The notes beneath the pieces were generated by a model, which worked only from the letters and a program-made list of their open reading frames with translations, did not search any database and was not told the DNA's origin. Both the position numbers and the translations under genes were made by a program. From the NCBI GenBank assembly GCA_965153455.1, contig OZ234501.1, forward strand, positions 4,650,001-4,714,000: a stretch of 64,000 nucleotides of DNA, in the 5' to 3' direction. Below are positions 1 to 12,539 of the stretch, piece after piece. Each line of letters begins with the position of its first letter. The stretch's first letter is position 1. Source of the DNA: Sphagnum compactum. Lineage: Eukaryota; Bryophyta; Sphagnopsida; Sphagnales.

Positions 1-1
1 C

Positions 2-1080
2 AAGGAATGCATCATCCTAAACCTCACCGTCAACTGCATTGGGATGGACAAGCTAAAGCCTATCATCATCTAGGAGAGCAAGTGCCCTCATTGTTGTGGC
101 AAAAACTTCTAAACCATTGCAACTTGTGGAATACTACACCAACAAGTCTTAGATGATTGGATTGATATGCTTCAATCCTATATAGGTTCATGTTGATTTA
201 TTTTTGTTTCAATTTCAATCTTGAAGAAAATCAAGAAACGTATTTATCGTAATATGCCTTGGGAGGTAAAGCTTTAAATGAGAGGTTATACTTTTATAGA
301 TCTTTGTGGATTGGGCAGAGAAGTTCAACAACCAAATGCCTCATGCAAACCAACACATCCTGCTCATCATGGACAATGTGCCAAGGCACATCCATTCGAA
401 CAACAACCATGAGGAGCTAGATGACTTTGACCCCATCCACCTGTCCAACATGTTCATCATGTTCGTGCCCAAGAACATAACATCAATTGTGCAACCCCTG
501 GACATTAACATCATCGCTGCCTTCGAGTAGCTCAACAAGCGCAAGCTATGTGCTTGGATCCTGGCAAGTACAAAAAGGTGGTGGACAACTTGGCAGATTT
601 GTCTAGCATCAAGCTGATCATTCTGGATGTGAACACCATGCTAGATGTGACATCTTTTTCTTTTGATGACTTTGATAATTTTTTTAATTTTTTAAAAAAA
701 ATAATAATATTGTTGTTAATGAAATTCAAACACCATGAAGAGTGGCCTGTGTGTGCGCCCCTTTAATGATTTTCCTTTTAATCCATGTTTTAAGCCATTC
801 GCTGAAGTTGCTTGATTTGGGAAAACACAAGCCCTTCCATCATCCAAAATTGTTGGTGCAAGGCCAAGATCATGTTGGAGTCTTGGCACAACAACTTGGG
901 CCACCCAAAGGTGTTCCTAGAGATGCGGATTCAGGATCAACAAGCCAAACTGAGTGCACTGATTAGTAGGCTTGGGTATGACAATGCCCTCCTTGCTAAG
1001 CAGTATTTGGAGCAACCTATGGAGGCATAGGCCATGGCTGAGCTCCTTGATGATGAGCTCATGCGATTGGTGTAGCAGGT
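2..1080 (+). pseudogene. Decayed pogo/Tigger-like (DDE_1) transposase
   Basis: Conceptual translation from base 2 gives a stretch with the shape of the DDE_1 core: a beta-strand followed by 'NCIGMDKLKP'. An insertion with several stops follows, then an open stretch at 306-530 with 'LLIMDNVPRH' (second catalytic Asp and the Asn-x3-His context) and 'TSIVQPLD', both hallmarks of pogo/Tigger/jerky-type cut-and-paste transposases. A further in-family segment, 'IQNCWCKAKI', lies near 830-870, and homology seems to fade near 1080. The frame is broken by at least six stops and by shifts, so no protein is expected. The 5' end lies outside the window. The family call rests on motif recognition only. 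No terminal inverted repeats were identified. Confidence 0.6.
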
Positions 1081-2059
1081 ACAATCTAAAACTCAATGTC
1101 ATGTCTTTTTTATGATCAATGTTGCCTTGGAATGTCTTCAAAATTAAACATGAAATTATCAAAATTAATATATGAAATTATCAAGGTGTAGGGAGAGGAT
1201 GTTAAAGACCTTAAGGATGCTGATGAAAATAATTCTAACTTAAACCAACAATTACCAAGGCTTGTGACATTGCAATATATAGGCCGTGGTGCATGTCAAT
1301 GCATTAACAATTTTTGTCACAAATCAACCCACCATCTTTGATGGCATTGTTCAGATGTAGTTGGAGCATGTTGTTAGCGAGTTCAATAACATAGTGGTCA
1401 ACAACTTGGGTCGCCAGCAACAAATTAGCATCAAACAATTCTTCAATGGAAGTGTTTCCAATCCTTAGCCACTTTAGCAACGTTTTACTTACAACTAAAC
1501 ATAAAACATGCTTGTAATGCATCATAGGATTAGAACACAAGAATCTCAAAGCTTTGAAATAAAGGATAGGGGTCCTAGGTCTTGGGCTGGTTGGGAAGAG
1601 GGTGTCCTTGGTGGGTAGGGGGGATGAGTCATACATGTTAGTTATAGATTGAAGATTCACTATGTGTTCATTAACGGGATAGATATCCACTTACAACCTA
1701 AGAGGATAATTGTGTCTGCTCAACTTAGGATAAATCCTATAAGTGGATTTAATTTTCTTGGGACTAAGGTCTATCCATTTATCAATCTTAGATTGTGTAT
1801 ATATATATTCCCAATTTCATACAAGTTTGTTTCCAATTACATGTTCATAAGGTTTTATTGGCCTTAATTACACCATGTAACCATCTACTTTTAGCTTGAG
1901 GCTTTTGTTTAAGTTCTGATGACTTCAATTAAGGGGTGAAAACACACTACAATGTCCATAAAATGTTGTCACAAAATAGCTTTTGCAAGATTTTGAAATT
2001 TGTAATTGGCCATGTGATTAAATACAATTGTCACCATATTGTTATAAACATTTTTTTCT
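1081..2059. other. Intergenic, no gene recognised
   Basis: AT-rich sequence. Short open stretches on both strands show no recognisable motif, and no repeat structure stands out. Confidence 0.5.
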
Positions 2060-2760
2060 AACCTACTTTATAAGTTAGGTACTTCGGTACTTACTTAACA
2101 ACTTAAAACCTATCTAGTAACCTAGTAGGTACCTAAATTGGTAGGAAATAGGTAAGTAATACCTAGAGGTAGGAATAAGTAGGTAGTAGACGTAGGCATC
2201 TAGGTAATAGGTAGGTATATATGTACTACCTACCTAATAGGTGCAGGTAGGTAGGTAGGTACATACTACCTACTTAGTAGGTAGGTAAGTAGGTACATAC
2301 GTATGTACCTAGTAAAAAGTAATAAGTAGGTAAGTAGGTAGGTATGCCAAAACATGTCTTTTATGACAGGTCGTATATATTCAACTAGTGTTGCTTTTCT
2401 AGTCATTTTTTAAATCACTTATGCCATTTTTTAGTTGTTTATGCCATTGTAGTCAAATAAGACACATTGTAAAAGACATGTTTTGGCGTATATACACACA
2501 TACATACGTACTACCTATTAGGTAGGTAGGTAGGTAGGTAAGTACTTAGTAGTAAGTAGTAGGTAGGTACCTAGTAGTAAGTACGTAGTAGGTAATTAGG
2601 TAGGTATGTATCACCTATATCTAGTAGGTAGGTAGATAATAGGTAGTACTAGCCCATAGGTACTAGATCCTTAATAGGTAGTTAGTAAATAACTAGTAGG
2701 TAACTAACATCTAATTAAACTACTAACATAGGTAGGTTATTAATGTATGTAGGCTAATCA
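2060..2760. repeat. TAGG/GTAC low-complexity tract
   Basis: About 700 bp dominated by variants of TAGG, TAGGTA and their complements (for example GTAGGTAGGTAGGTA near 2248 and 2520), with many local inversions of the same unit. It looks like an expanded and scrambled tetranucleotide microsatellite. A MITE-like hairpin at 2346-2487 sits inside it. Confidence 0.75.
2346..2487. mobile_element. MITE-like hairpin element (142 bp)
   Basis: Perfect 18-bp terminal inverted repeats, GCCAAAACATGTCTTTTA at 2346-2363 and its reverse complement at 2470-2487, bound an AT-rich non-coding interior. GTAT occurs immediately outside both ends (2342-2345 and 2488-2491). It could be a 4-bp target duplication, but the surrounding tract is itself GTA-rich. 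A partial copy of the end, GACATGTTTTGGC, recurs near 2917. Confidence 0.45.
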
Positions 2761-3027
2761 TGTAGTCACAATGTTCACAAAATAATCATACTATAATCAT
2801 GTAATCATAATGCAATTACACTTTAATCACAAATTTGAGCAAAAGTATATGACTAAAGACATATGACTACATGACTAGATTAAGACATTAGTTGTAAACA
2901 TCCAAGTCATGAATGACATGTTTTGGCATTGTGAACTTCAAATTCCCGTATTTCTAATTAAACTATTGAATTTGAAGAGTGTCCATTTTAGAGCAAGAAT
3001 CGACACAAGATTTGATGTCAGTTTGGA

Positions 3028-3031
3028 TTCA
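3028..3031 (+). repeat. Target-site duplication, copy 1, left (TTCA)
   Basis: TTCA directly precedes the element start TGTCATG at 3032 and is repeated directly after the element end CACGACA at 13029-13032. The 4-bp match defines the outer borders of copy 1. Confidence 0.7.
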
Positions 3032-3341
3032 TGTCATGCCCGTATGCATGGCCTCATGCATGACGGCCAGTTACGGGCATGCCATTCATGCCTTTTAGGG
3101 TTAATGTACGCTCTTAGGGTTAGTGTACATTCTTAGGTTCTGTACGCTATTAAGTGTTTAGGGTTTCAGCTTGTTGGCAGCTGTATAAAAGGCCAAGCCC
3201 TTCCCTTCTCTTGTTAGTTTTTCTAGAATTCCTTTATCAGGAGAAGTTTCTTCATAATAGATAGGATTTCTAGATGCTTACGGCGGCCATTACACGGCCA
3301 CCGTTTACATACATTTCTTTTCTTTCCTTCTTTGCATTTCA
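3032..3341 (+). repeat. Terminal repeat B1, copy 1 (promoter-bearing)
   Basis: This 310-bp block starts TGTCATGCCC and ends GCATTTCA. A second copy lies at 12540-12852. Near its outer end, CATGCCCGTA (3035-3044) and TACGGGCATG (3072-3081) form a 10-bp inverted repeat. It contains TATAAAA at 3184-3190. No copy of block A is found next to it, unlike at the 3' end. Confidence 0.85.
3184..3190 (+). promoter_or_regulatory. TATA box of copy 1
   Basis: TATAAAA followed by GGCC lies inside B1. A start about 30 nt downstream would fall near 3214-3218, just at the AGTTTTTCTAGAATT segment proposed as self-primer. The same box is kept in B2 as TATATAAAAGGCC and in copy 2. Confidence 0.65.
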
Positions 3342-3355
3342 ATTCTAGAAAAACT
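3341..3355 (+). promoter_or_regulatory. Putative self-priming site (PBS), copy 1
   Basis: AATTCTAGAAAAACT begins at the last base of B1 and is the exact reverse complement of AGTTTTTCTAGAATT at 3216-3230, the predicted first bases of the transcript. There is no TGG-starting tRNA-complementary site here. In Tf1/sushi-type elements the 5' end of the RNA folds onto a site just downstream of the LTR and is cut to prime minus-strand synthesis, and the geometry here is the same. This is inferred from sequence complementarity in both copies. Confidence 0.65.
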
Positions 3356-3719
3356 CTACTCTTTGTTGCTTAATGTTGAAAGCGACAAATTTCTTTTGCC
3401 TTTGAATTCTTGAGTTGTTGCTCCTAGTGTTGCTGTTGCTTTTGAGTTTTTGAATTGTTGCTGCTACTGTTGCCACTACTGGTGTTGCTGTTATTGGAGG
3501 GAGCTTGTGCTGTTACACCTCTACCAACCAACAGTGCCAGGATCGAATTAGCTGGGAAAAGCGAGACCAAACAGGGAGTGATGTATCCTATAACAGGTTT
3601 CAAAGCTCTCTTTCTCTTTTTTTCTTTCTTGCTCTCTTTTTGTCTCTCTCGTGCATAGAGACACACGAGGAGGCGGTTGAAGACTCCTAAAGTTGCAGAG
3701 TTAAAAAAAACAAAAAAAT

Positions 3720-4770
3720 TTGCTTTGTCGCTCGCCATCGCTGCAGCAGCGTGAAAGTCACCTCCCGCCATCGTTGTAGTGGTGCGAGCGTCGTCGTTCA
3801 CCATCGCTGCAGCGGCGTGAAAGTTACCTCTCGCCATTGTTACAGTGGTGCGAGCGTCGTTGCTCGCCATCACTGTAACGAGGCAAGCGTTGCCACCCGC
3901 CATCGCTATAGCGAGCATCGTCGCCAGCCATCATTGTAGCGCAACGAGCTGTAGCGGTGCGAACGTCGCCACCTGCCATCGTTGCAGTGACGTGAGCTTC
4001 GTCGCCCACCATCGTTGCAACGATACGAACGTCGTCGCCTACCATTGTTGCAGCGGTGCGAGCGTCGTCGCCTGCCATCGTTGCAGCGGTGCGAACGTCG
4101 TCGCCTGCCATTGTTGCAACGCAAGAGCTGTAATGGCGCGAGCATCGCCGCCTGCCATTGATGCAACACAGCGAGTTGTAGTGGTGCGAGCTTCGCCACT
4201 TGCCATGGCTATAGTGGCGCTCGACCTCTGTCCATTGGATTTCCGTCTAACGTCCATTGGACTTTCGTTTGACGTTCGTTGGACTTCTGTCGAACTTTTG
4301 TGTAACGTCAGTTGGACTTCTGTTGAACTTTCGTCCGACATCCGTCGGACTTTCGTTTGACGTCCGTCGAACTTTCGTCCCACATTCGTCGGACTTCCGT
4401 TCGAAGTCCATTGAACTTTCGTCTCACATCCGTCGAACTTACGTTCGACGTCCGTCAAACTTTCGTCCAACATCCGTTGGACTTTCTTTCGACATCCATC
4501 GAACTTTCGTCCGACATCCATCGGACGGAACGTCGAACTTCCGTTCGATGTCCATCGAAGTTCTGTCGGACTTCCATCGAACTTTCGTCGAATTTTCGTT
4601 TGACGTCCGTTGGACTTCTGTCGAACTTTCGTCGGACTTCCATCGAACTTTCGTCGAATTTTCGTTTGACGTCCGTTGGACTTCTGTCGAACTTTCGTCG
4701 GACTTCCTTCCAACTTTCGTCCGGTGTTCGTCGGACTTCCGTCCGACATCCATTGGACTTTCATCCTGAC
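3720..4770 (+). repeat. Leader tandem repeats, copy 1
   Basis: Two adjoining tandem arrays fill the untranslated leader. At about 3720-4205 the unit is about 33 bp, of the type GCCATCGTTGCAGCGGTGCG. At about 4228-4770 the units are of about 9/18 bp, of the type CGTCGGACTTCCGTCGAACT, with one stretch duplicated at a 66-bp period. Unit lengths divisible by three leave several frames open on both strands, which is why long ORFs appear here without coding meaning. CG and CNG sites are very dense compared with the flanks. Confidence 0.8.
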
Positions 4771-4945
4771 ATCCTACATTCTATCGTTGTGTTGTCCTAA
4801 CGTCTTACGTTCTGCCGTCTTAAAGTCCTGTCGTCCTATCGTTTATTCCCATCAACACACCATATTCTTCAAATTGTACGTTGTGTTAGAATTTTGTAGC
4901 TAATGCTCTATATTGTTACAAAATTTTGGGGCATTGGACAACACC

Positions 4946-6259
4946 ATGTCCTCGGATGATGAGAGCACTACCACTTAGCCTGAACCTAGGTATCAGCTAC
5001 GAAGTAACATACAATACTTTGAACCGATTTTTTTAAGCTCACAATCTTCACGACGATATCATCAAGCAGCTACAACACGACCGTCATCCAGTACAACTCC
5101 TACGAGGAATTTAGGTTCAGGTTACACTACATTAACGGTACATCAAAGTCCATTTGGAGGGGTTAATCAGTGGGCTACGCCTGTTGGTGCACATGTTTTC
5201 ACACCATCATCGTATATTCCACTGCAAGCCATTATCTCTACACCTATATACACCATGGAGGTCAGCAGGTCCTCTGGGAGAATTGAAAAATTTAGCAGAA
5301 GGCCAAATACCATTTCTTTGAGAGAATTCAAGGCAGCTTTCTCATATGTGGTTTGTGAATTAGAGCTCAAGTATGGCGTTAATTACATTGAGGCGTTCGT
5401 ATTCAAATAATTGGCCCGTTATGTGCATTATGAGGCATTGGATGTCTATGAGCAACATTCTCGGAGGATTCTGGGCGTCACTCAAATCCCCAATCCAGCT
5501 TATGCCACAGCCATCGCCACCACCTCTTAAGTTGCATTGCAAGCTGCTATTGCACATCATGGGACTGTGCCTAATAAACCAGACCCGATACTTATTTCAG
5601 TAAACATTTCTCCTCAACTCATTGCTGCTACCGCAAACATTCCTCCCACCATCGATGCATTAGCTTTTGTTGATCTAGTGGGGCAATTCTTTTGAGTTCT
5701 TGAGCTGGAATTTTAGGTGAAGAGTTCTGAAAAATTTCTGCAGCTCGCCACCTTTTCTCGGCAAAAGGATGAAACCCTCAAGATGCTTTACAAGAGGTTT
5801 CTCAAGCTTAAAGAGGATACTCAGAGCATCACAGACCTGGAAGCTGCCCATCGGTATTTTCGTTCGATGGAAGGTACTCCAACACTCCATGCGTAGGTTT
5901 TGCAACGAGTTTTTGCAGAATTTGGAAACTCGTACACTTTGCTAGATGTGTACAACATTTTTGAAAAGCTGGAACTGGCTCATGCACATTATGAGGTCAA
6001 TATTATGAGGCCTCCATCACGTTCAAAGCCTCATCCTCCACCAGCTGCGCCAACCAGATCATCACATTCTTCTTCAAGGGCTAAACGGGTGCACTCGGCT
6101 ACACCCATCCTATCTTCTTACAACTACTGTGGCAATCCTGCCCACAAAGTTAGTGAGTGCAACATTCCTTCCGAGGATCTCCTTTGTGATTCTTGTGGGA
6201 AAAAAGGACATCAAGAAGCTGTTTGTTTTGCCAAGTTCCCGAAACGGAAGTGATTCTGA
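4946..6259 (+). pseudogene. gag of copy 1 (decayed)
   Basis: Starts at an ATG (MSSDDES...) matching the start in copy 2. It carries a retrotransposon Gag domain and then two CCHC zinc knuckles, CNYCGNPAHKVSEC and CDSCGKKGHQEAVC, near 6120-6235. Gag forms the particle and binds RNA through the knuckles. The frame has several private stops, plus two stops shared with copy 2: TAA at 5528-5530 and TGA at 6257-6259, the latter followed by TTA as in copy 2. An extra TGA lies at 6251-6253. Confidence 0.75.
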
Positions 6260-9200
6260 TTACCATGGCAAAATCTGCCAGCATCTTCCGCTACTCCTCA
6301 ACCAAAAGCCAAGGCACCTCAGCCTTCCACTTAGGCTTTCCCCACCAAAGGTAATTCCAGTAAAATGCTAAGAAGAAGGAGCACAATGCTGACAAGAGGG
6401 AGGTGCTTCAAGCGCATGCCGCTCAAGTTCAAACTCTACAAAATGAACTCGAATCATTGATGGCCCAACTTGCTAATCTAAAAAGCAAGTCTTCCCAACC
6501 AACTAGTCATGCCCAACCTGTATAAGGTTTAGGATCATGGGAAGGACCTCCTTGGTCGTTCTATGGCCTCCCACATGATGCCATGGTTAGGGAATATGTT
6601 CTTTCCAATGCCCATAATTCTAGTCTCACACCAGACTTTACCATTTCTTTTTGCCCTTCCTACTTCACGGCACAAGAAGCTAGTGTGGCACCCAGAATTT
6701 CTGCCACTAGGCAGGTAATTCAAACTGATGGACTTGCATCTGGTTCAAGTCCTATTACCAGGGCTAGAAGAGCTTGAGCAATCATGCCACAATCATTTCG
6801 TCCTCTCAACACGGAAGAAGAACGCACCTTATTGGCAAGGGGGGAGGAGACTACTACACCACAAGCTGCTAGGGCATCACATTCTCGTGTCCCAGGAGTA
6901 CATGTACATCAAGAAAACACACAATTTTCCACTTATCAGCTTATGGAGTGCCAATTTCAAATGTGTGAAATGGCACAAAAGCTTGTAAGTACACCATTCT
7001 TTAGTTTTCAAGATTTGAAGCTAAGCACCAGGGACATAATTGCAATATTAAAGGATACCCTGAACACTACATCAAGCCCTCTTCCAATCCCTGATCCACA
7101 TGCTACAGGGGTCCCATCCAACACCTTGGCGAAAAATTCGATTGGCTCATGTGCTAAAGATGGCGTTCGTAATTTGGTCATTAGTTCTAGCATGGGTAAA
7201 CTAGTGGGCTCTCCTACCTCTGATTCTACATTCACATATAAGAAGGGAGCTAAGAACACCTCACTTGTGGATTTGTTACTCAGCAAAGGCGTTGTAGATA
7301 GCCATTCTCTCCACAAAGTCTGTCACTCATTTTCGAAGGTGGTACCTAGTGAGAGAACTTCCATCGCCACCGGAGTTGCCATTGTTGACAATACTAAGTC
7401 AGCAATTCAGGTGGAAGGGCATACACCCATAGTGGTTTTTCTTGATACAGGTGCTCAACCAATGATTCTTGGAGTTCAATTCGCCAAGAAGATGGGCATG
7501 CTCGATTCCAAACTACGGAAATCTATGTGGCAAATTCACACCACTACTGGGAGCGTAGAGGAGGTACTTGGGGAGAGCTTGAATTTGATTGCACTTAATT
7601 TCAATGAAGGTACAGATCAGGAGCTTTGCCTACAGGTCAAATGTTTACGATGTGCTCATTGGGCAAGAGGCCCTCTTTCCACCAGGTTTCACAATTGACA
7701 ATTAGTTCGAGCATGCATACTATCGAGTGGATTGGGAGACTAATGGCCACCATCTGGGTTACGTACCCCTTGATTTACATGGGAACCATAGTCCTATGGC
7801 TCACCATTGTATGCTCAAGGAAGCACACACCATTTCTTACATGCAACAAGCTAACCACGAGTGGATAGAAGGAGATGAAGAGGAAACAGCTTATGCCCAA
7901 GCTACTGAAAGCTTGAGGGTGGTTCCTACTAACATTCAACAAGGACCAGAGGTTTTACAGAGGTTTAAAGTAGCCCACGAGCCTTTGGTCAAAGCTTTGT
8001 CTAGTTTTGAGAACATGGAGAGCCATGGTGAACCGATTAAGCCAGTACTTCGTCAACTAATCACCTGGACACCGCCTGAGGGGATTACATTACTAGAGTT
8101 CTTTGGTGGTATTGGTACAGGTCTTGAAACCCTACTACAATCAGGGATGGTGGTTCAAAAGTGTTTCTACGTAGACATTGATCCTATTGTAAGGCAAGTG
8201 GCGGCATTGAGAATGATGGGGTTCACAACCACAATAGTTTACAACCACCGCATGAAAGGCTAGTTTCACTTTCTTACCATCTGACATACAACTAATTCAA
8301 AAGAAGCATATGGAATTACTTGGCCTTATGGACCTCATCATTTTAGGTTGGGAGTGTCAAGGATTTTCAGCAGCTGGATTTGGAGAAGGCTTGAGTGACA
8401 GAAGATCTGGTCTCTACACGGACATGGTACGATTGATCACCTGGGCTCAATCCATTTCCCCTACGCTTGGTTATGTAATTGAGAACACCCCTTCTCAGCT
8501 TGACTAGAGGGAGAAAGTCCAGGAGCACTACACGCTAGTCAAACATTACCTTGGAGAGCCACTCCTACTCGATGCAGCACAATGCGCTTCCTATGCGCAC
8601 CGGCTGCGTAACTGGTGGACCAACCTTGCACCACTCTCAGTTCTACATTTGGCTCTGAGATACACCATTAGAGACCCCAACCTGCAAGTTTTTCACATAT
8701 TGGATGATCAGAGCTCTTGCCAACCAATTACAAAGCAAGAGAAACCTCCTTGGTTTGCTGCGAACACAATAGGAAAACCAAAAGGTGTTTGGCCCACCTT
8801 TGTCTCCTTCCCAGGAGCACACACATTTTAGGGAGATGGACCAGGCCTGGTGTATCGTCATGCTTTAACCACTTGGGATGAACCAAGCCCAGAAGAAAGA
8901 GAAAGGGCTATGGGGTTCCAAACTGGCACTACTAGTCACACCAAGGTGATTAGATTAGAGCGTAACACTCTACTAGGGAGAGGCATGGACTTGAACTCCC
9001 TTACATGGTTGTTGGTAACCTGTGTACTCTTTCAAATGTACACAACACCAAGACTGATTCAATCAGCTTGCAGCTCTAGCGATGCGACTACTTGGCACCC
9101 CGACCAAGTACACTTGCCTATCTTCAACATTCTACATTTCACTCTTAGTGTTGGGGGGGAGGAGGTACCATGTAATTTGACTCAAGTTGTTTCTGATACA

Positions 9201-12200
9201 CCTAGAGGAACATCAACTTCTGGAGAAACAATTACAACCTTCTACGAATCTACGCAATTGGATAGTGGAGATTCCAATACACTAGGTTCTTCAAACACAC
9301 TTTGCAACTCCATTCCATGTGTTTCCAACTACCCTTTTGTTATGTGGAACCAGCTCACCAAAAAGGAGAGAAACTAGGTCATAGGCTTGCTAATTAAGTA
9401 TGAGAATTTGTTCGCATTCTCAATGAAAGACTTAGGTAGGTGTAAGACCATGCAATTCTCTATAGACCTTACAGATGAGACACCCATCTATCAGAGGAGG
9501 CATAGGTTGAACAAACATGAGTGGGAAACGGTAGATGAAATATGCAAAGAGCCCGCTGGTCTCATTCAACCATCAAGTTCTGATTTTGCAGTCGTTACAA
9601 TAATGCCAGCAAAGAAGGATTCAGCTGGATTATGGACTGAGAAAAGGATGTGCGGGGATTATAGGCCTTTGAACCTGGTTACACCTCAGGACAGGTACCC
9701 CATACCCATCCCTGAAGAACTGTTTGATAACATTGGAGACTCAAACATCTTCACAATTGTGGATCTGAGGCAAGGCTTCAACCAGATTATGTTCTCGTTG
9801 CAAAGGATCGCAAGAAAATGACATTCCATGGAAGACAAGTTGTGGGAATGGCTTGTGATGCCTTTTGGATTGAAGAATGCACATGTCTTCTTTCAACGAA
9901 TCATGGACCAGGTTCTCGAAGGGGCAGATTTCTTGAAATGCTACATAGATGATGTCCTAGTGCATAGCAAGGGACTCCTACAACACTTGGCTCATCTTGA
10001 GGAGTTATTCAAAAGGCTCCACAAAGCCAATATGAAGATCCATCTTAAAAAGTGTGAGTTTGTTGTCACTTCAGTAATCTTCCTTGGACACAGAATTTTG
10101 CCAAATGGTATTATGGCTCATTGGGCCAAAGTAATAGCCATTTTGGAAATGCCCGATCCTACTGATGTTCACACTTTGAAGAGCTTCATCTGACTATGTA
10201 ATTACTACAGGATTTATGTCCAAGACTTTAGTACTATTGTTCATCCTCTATATGCATTGCTAAAGAAGGATGTTGCTTGGACATGGAGTGAAGAGGCTTA
10301 AGAAGCTTTCAATACACTCAAGGAAAAGCTTCAGAGTTCCCCATTTTGAAAATACCTGATTTCAACAAGGTCTTCATTCTACACACTGACTGGAATGCTC
10401 TTGGTATTGGTGCTATTCTTAACCAACTTGATAAGGAAGGCAAGGAATATGTTATCGCCTATGCATCCCGAAGCAACAACAAGGCTGAGAGCAACTACTT
10501 TTCATACGAGGGGGAGTGTTTTGCTGTTGTTTAGGCCGTCATACATTTCAGGCCATATTTTTATGGCACCGAGTTCACTTTGTATACCGACCACCAGCCT
10601 ATCAAGTGGTTGATGACCAATGACAAGCTTACTAGTAAGTTAGCTCGTTGGGCGCTTATACTTCAGGAGTATGAGTTCAAGGTTATTCACCGACCTGGTA
10701 TTACACATCAAAACGTGGATACCATGTTGTGGAGACCCCTCACTACCTCTGAAGATTTTTCAGAAGCTAGGCAAGACTTCGACCAGATTTCGACAGTACA
10801 TGTATCTTATGCATCTAGTTATCTTGCACTATTGCAATGTAACCTGGTTGAGCATCCCATTTTGGATATATGGGAGGACTTGGACACTCTAAGGTTTCTT
10901 CAGCATGGGGAATTCCCTCCCCAAGCTACATTAAGTCATCGGGATCGCATACAACATCGGTCCAAACATTACTTATGGAGGGACAATCACCTCATCCGAT
11001 GCTTACCACAAGGCGGCAGAGTGGTTCCTCCACCACATGACCGGCTTGGTCTTATTCAAAAGGTACACTCGGAGCTTGGACACTTTGGAGTTAAACATAT
11101 TTATAGCCTTTTCGCTCCTCATTACCATTGGAGAGGTATGTATGCTCAAGTCCGAGACGTCATTGCTAGGTGTGAACAATGTGATAGAGTGAGAACTTCC
11201 TTCTCCTCTCGACAACTCACGCTTTCTCCACTACCTATTGAGGGCATGTTCTATCGCTGGTCATGTGATTTAGCTGGAAAGTTATCACAGACCTCCAAGG
11301 GTAATGTCTACATCATGATTATGATTGAGCATTTTTCAAAGTGGGTCGAGCTTGTTGCGCTGCCGGACAAGTCATCACACAGCACCAGCCAAGCTTTCTT
11401 ACAACAGGTCCTAAGTAGGTTTGGGGCTTATGCTAAGTGCCTTACTAATCAAGGATCAGAATTCAGAGGAGAATTCCAAGACCTATTTGACCATGCTCTC
11501 ATTGACCATTGCCGGACTTCAAAGGATCATCCCCAAGCTGATGGCCTTGCAGAAAGGATGGTTCATACATGCAAGAAGGGACTTCGAAAGATTTGCCTCA
11601 CTAGGACAAAGAGGATTGGTACCTGGCCCTACCTTACATCGCCATGGGTTACAAGATGTCCAAACATGCCTGTTTGTCTCATTTCTCTCCTTACTTTCTA
11701 CTTTTTGGGAGACATCCCATTCCACCCTCTTCCATTGCTACTCAAATGGACCAGGTTGTGGACTTGGACTCCCCAACTGCTTGGGCTAGGATCATCACAG
11801 AAAGGGCTACTTTATTCAAGAGGTTTATGCCCATGGCCATGGAGAACTTGTCCATTGCACAACATTGAGACACCTTACGGTATGCACACACACGAAGTGG
11901 CAATTACAAACCTAAGGTGAGACAATTTGATGTTGGTGATTTTGTGTATCTCCAGGGGCAACCTAATGATACTCTAGACACTTTTTCCGATCGCACTATC
12001 TTGAGGATTAAGGTGATCAGGCCTTCAGGTGTGTTGGAATTGCAAGGAGCTGACGGACGCACAATTCGGGATCACTCCAAAAACTGTGCACCGTGCCACG
12101 TGCTGAACTTAGATCCTACCATCATCACGTCGACTTGGATTCCTCCACTTGACTATCCATGTCAAGTATGTCAAAGGACAGATGATGCTGATCAGATGCT

Positions 12201-12312
12201 GCTTTGCGATAATTGTAATGGTGGATACCATCTATTCTGCCTCAAGCCGGAGCTCACTTAAGTTCCCACCGGCATTTGGTACTGTTCATCATGTTCTCCT
12301 GCAACACCTTGA
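6260..12312 (+). pseudogene. pol of copy 1: PR-DNMT-RT-RH-IN-PHD (decayed)
   Basis: Domain order, all matched by copy 2: protease with LDTGAQ near 7442; methyltransferase at 8081-9050; reverse transcriptase with CYIDDVLVHS near 9940; RNase H with HTDW near 10385 and YTDHQP near 10580; integrase with HHCC finger and DDE residues at about 11060-11560; C-terminal PHD finger at 12150-12290. Many stops and frame changes break it, for example near 7697, 8262, 8505, 9375, 9820, 10190 and 11868, so it cannot make a functional polyprotein. It is useful as an independent insertion showing that the methyltransferase and PHD modules belong to the family and not to one chimeric copy. Confidence 0.85.
8081..9050 (+). 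other. Methyltransferase domain remnant in copy 1 pol
   Basis: Motif I reads LLEFFGGIGTGLETLL near 8090-8135, motif IV reads GWECQGFS near 8348-8372, motif VI reads IENT near 8478, and the motif X-like ERNTLLGRGMDLNSLTWLL lies near 8958-9015. The catalytic Cys and the preceding Glu (in place of the usual Pro) are the same as in copy 2. At least three stops interrupt it, including one right after the motif VI region. Confidence 0.8.
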
Positions 12313-12353
12313 TTTCTACTCAGACCATGCCACACTTTTCCCGGCTCAGGTTT

Positions 12354-12363
12354 GGGGGGGGGG
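12354..12363 (+). promoter_or_regulatory. Polypurine tract (G10), copy 1
   Basis: Ten consecutive G directly precede block A1 at 12364. In copy 2 a G8 tract precedes A1 at the same place. This is the expected plus-strand primer and would place the start of reverse-transcribed terminal DNA at block A, not at block B. Confidence 0.65.
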
Positions 12364-12537
12364 ATACATGATAATTTCATTTCAACCTCCTCTTGTGCAT
12401 TGTATGTATATGTGCGTGCATATCTTTTTGGTTGATTAGTTTCTACCTTTTACTGGTTTTAATCTTTTTATTTAGTAGAGTAACTATGGATTTACACCTT
12501 TACGACATCGTACATCACGACACTACACGTCACGATA
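12364..12537 (+). repeat. Repeat A1, copy 1
   Basis: This 174-bp block starts ATACATGA and ends CACGATA. It is repeated as A2 at 12855-13028. It contains three ACGACA-like words phased at 15 bp near its 3' end. Two bases, GC, separate it from B2. Confidence 0.8.
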
Positions 12538-12539
12538 GC

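Noticed and set aside
3424-4770. Many long overlapping open frames on both strands in the copy 1 leader
   Set aside because: They follow from tandem units whose length is a multiple of three. The peptides are simple repeats with no domain, and all frames are open at once.
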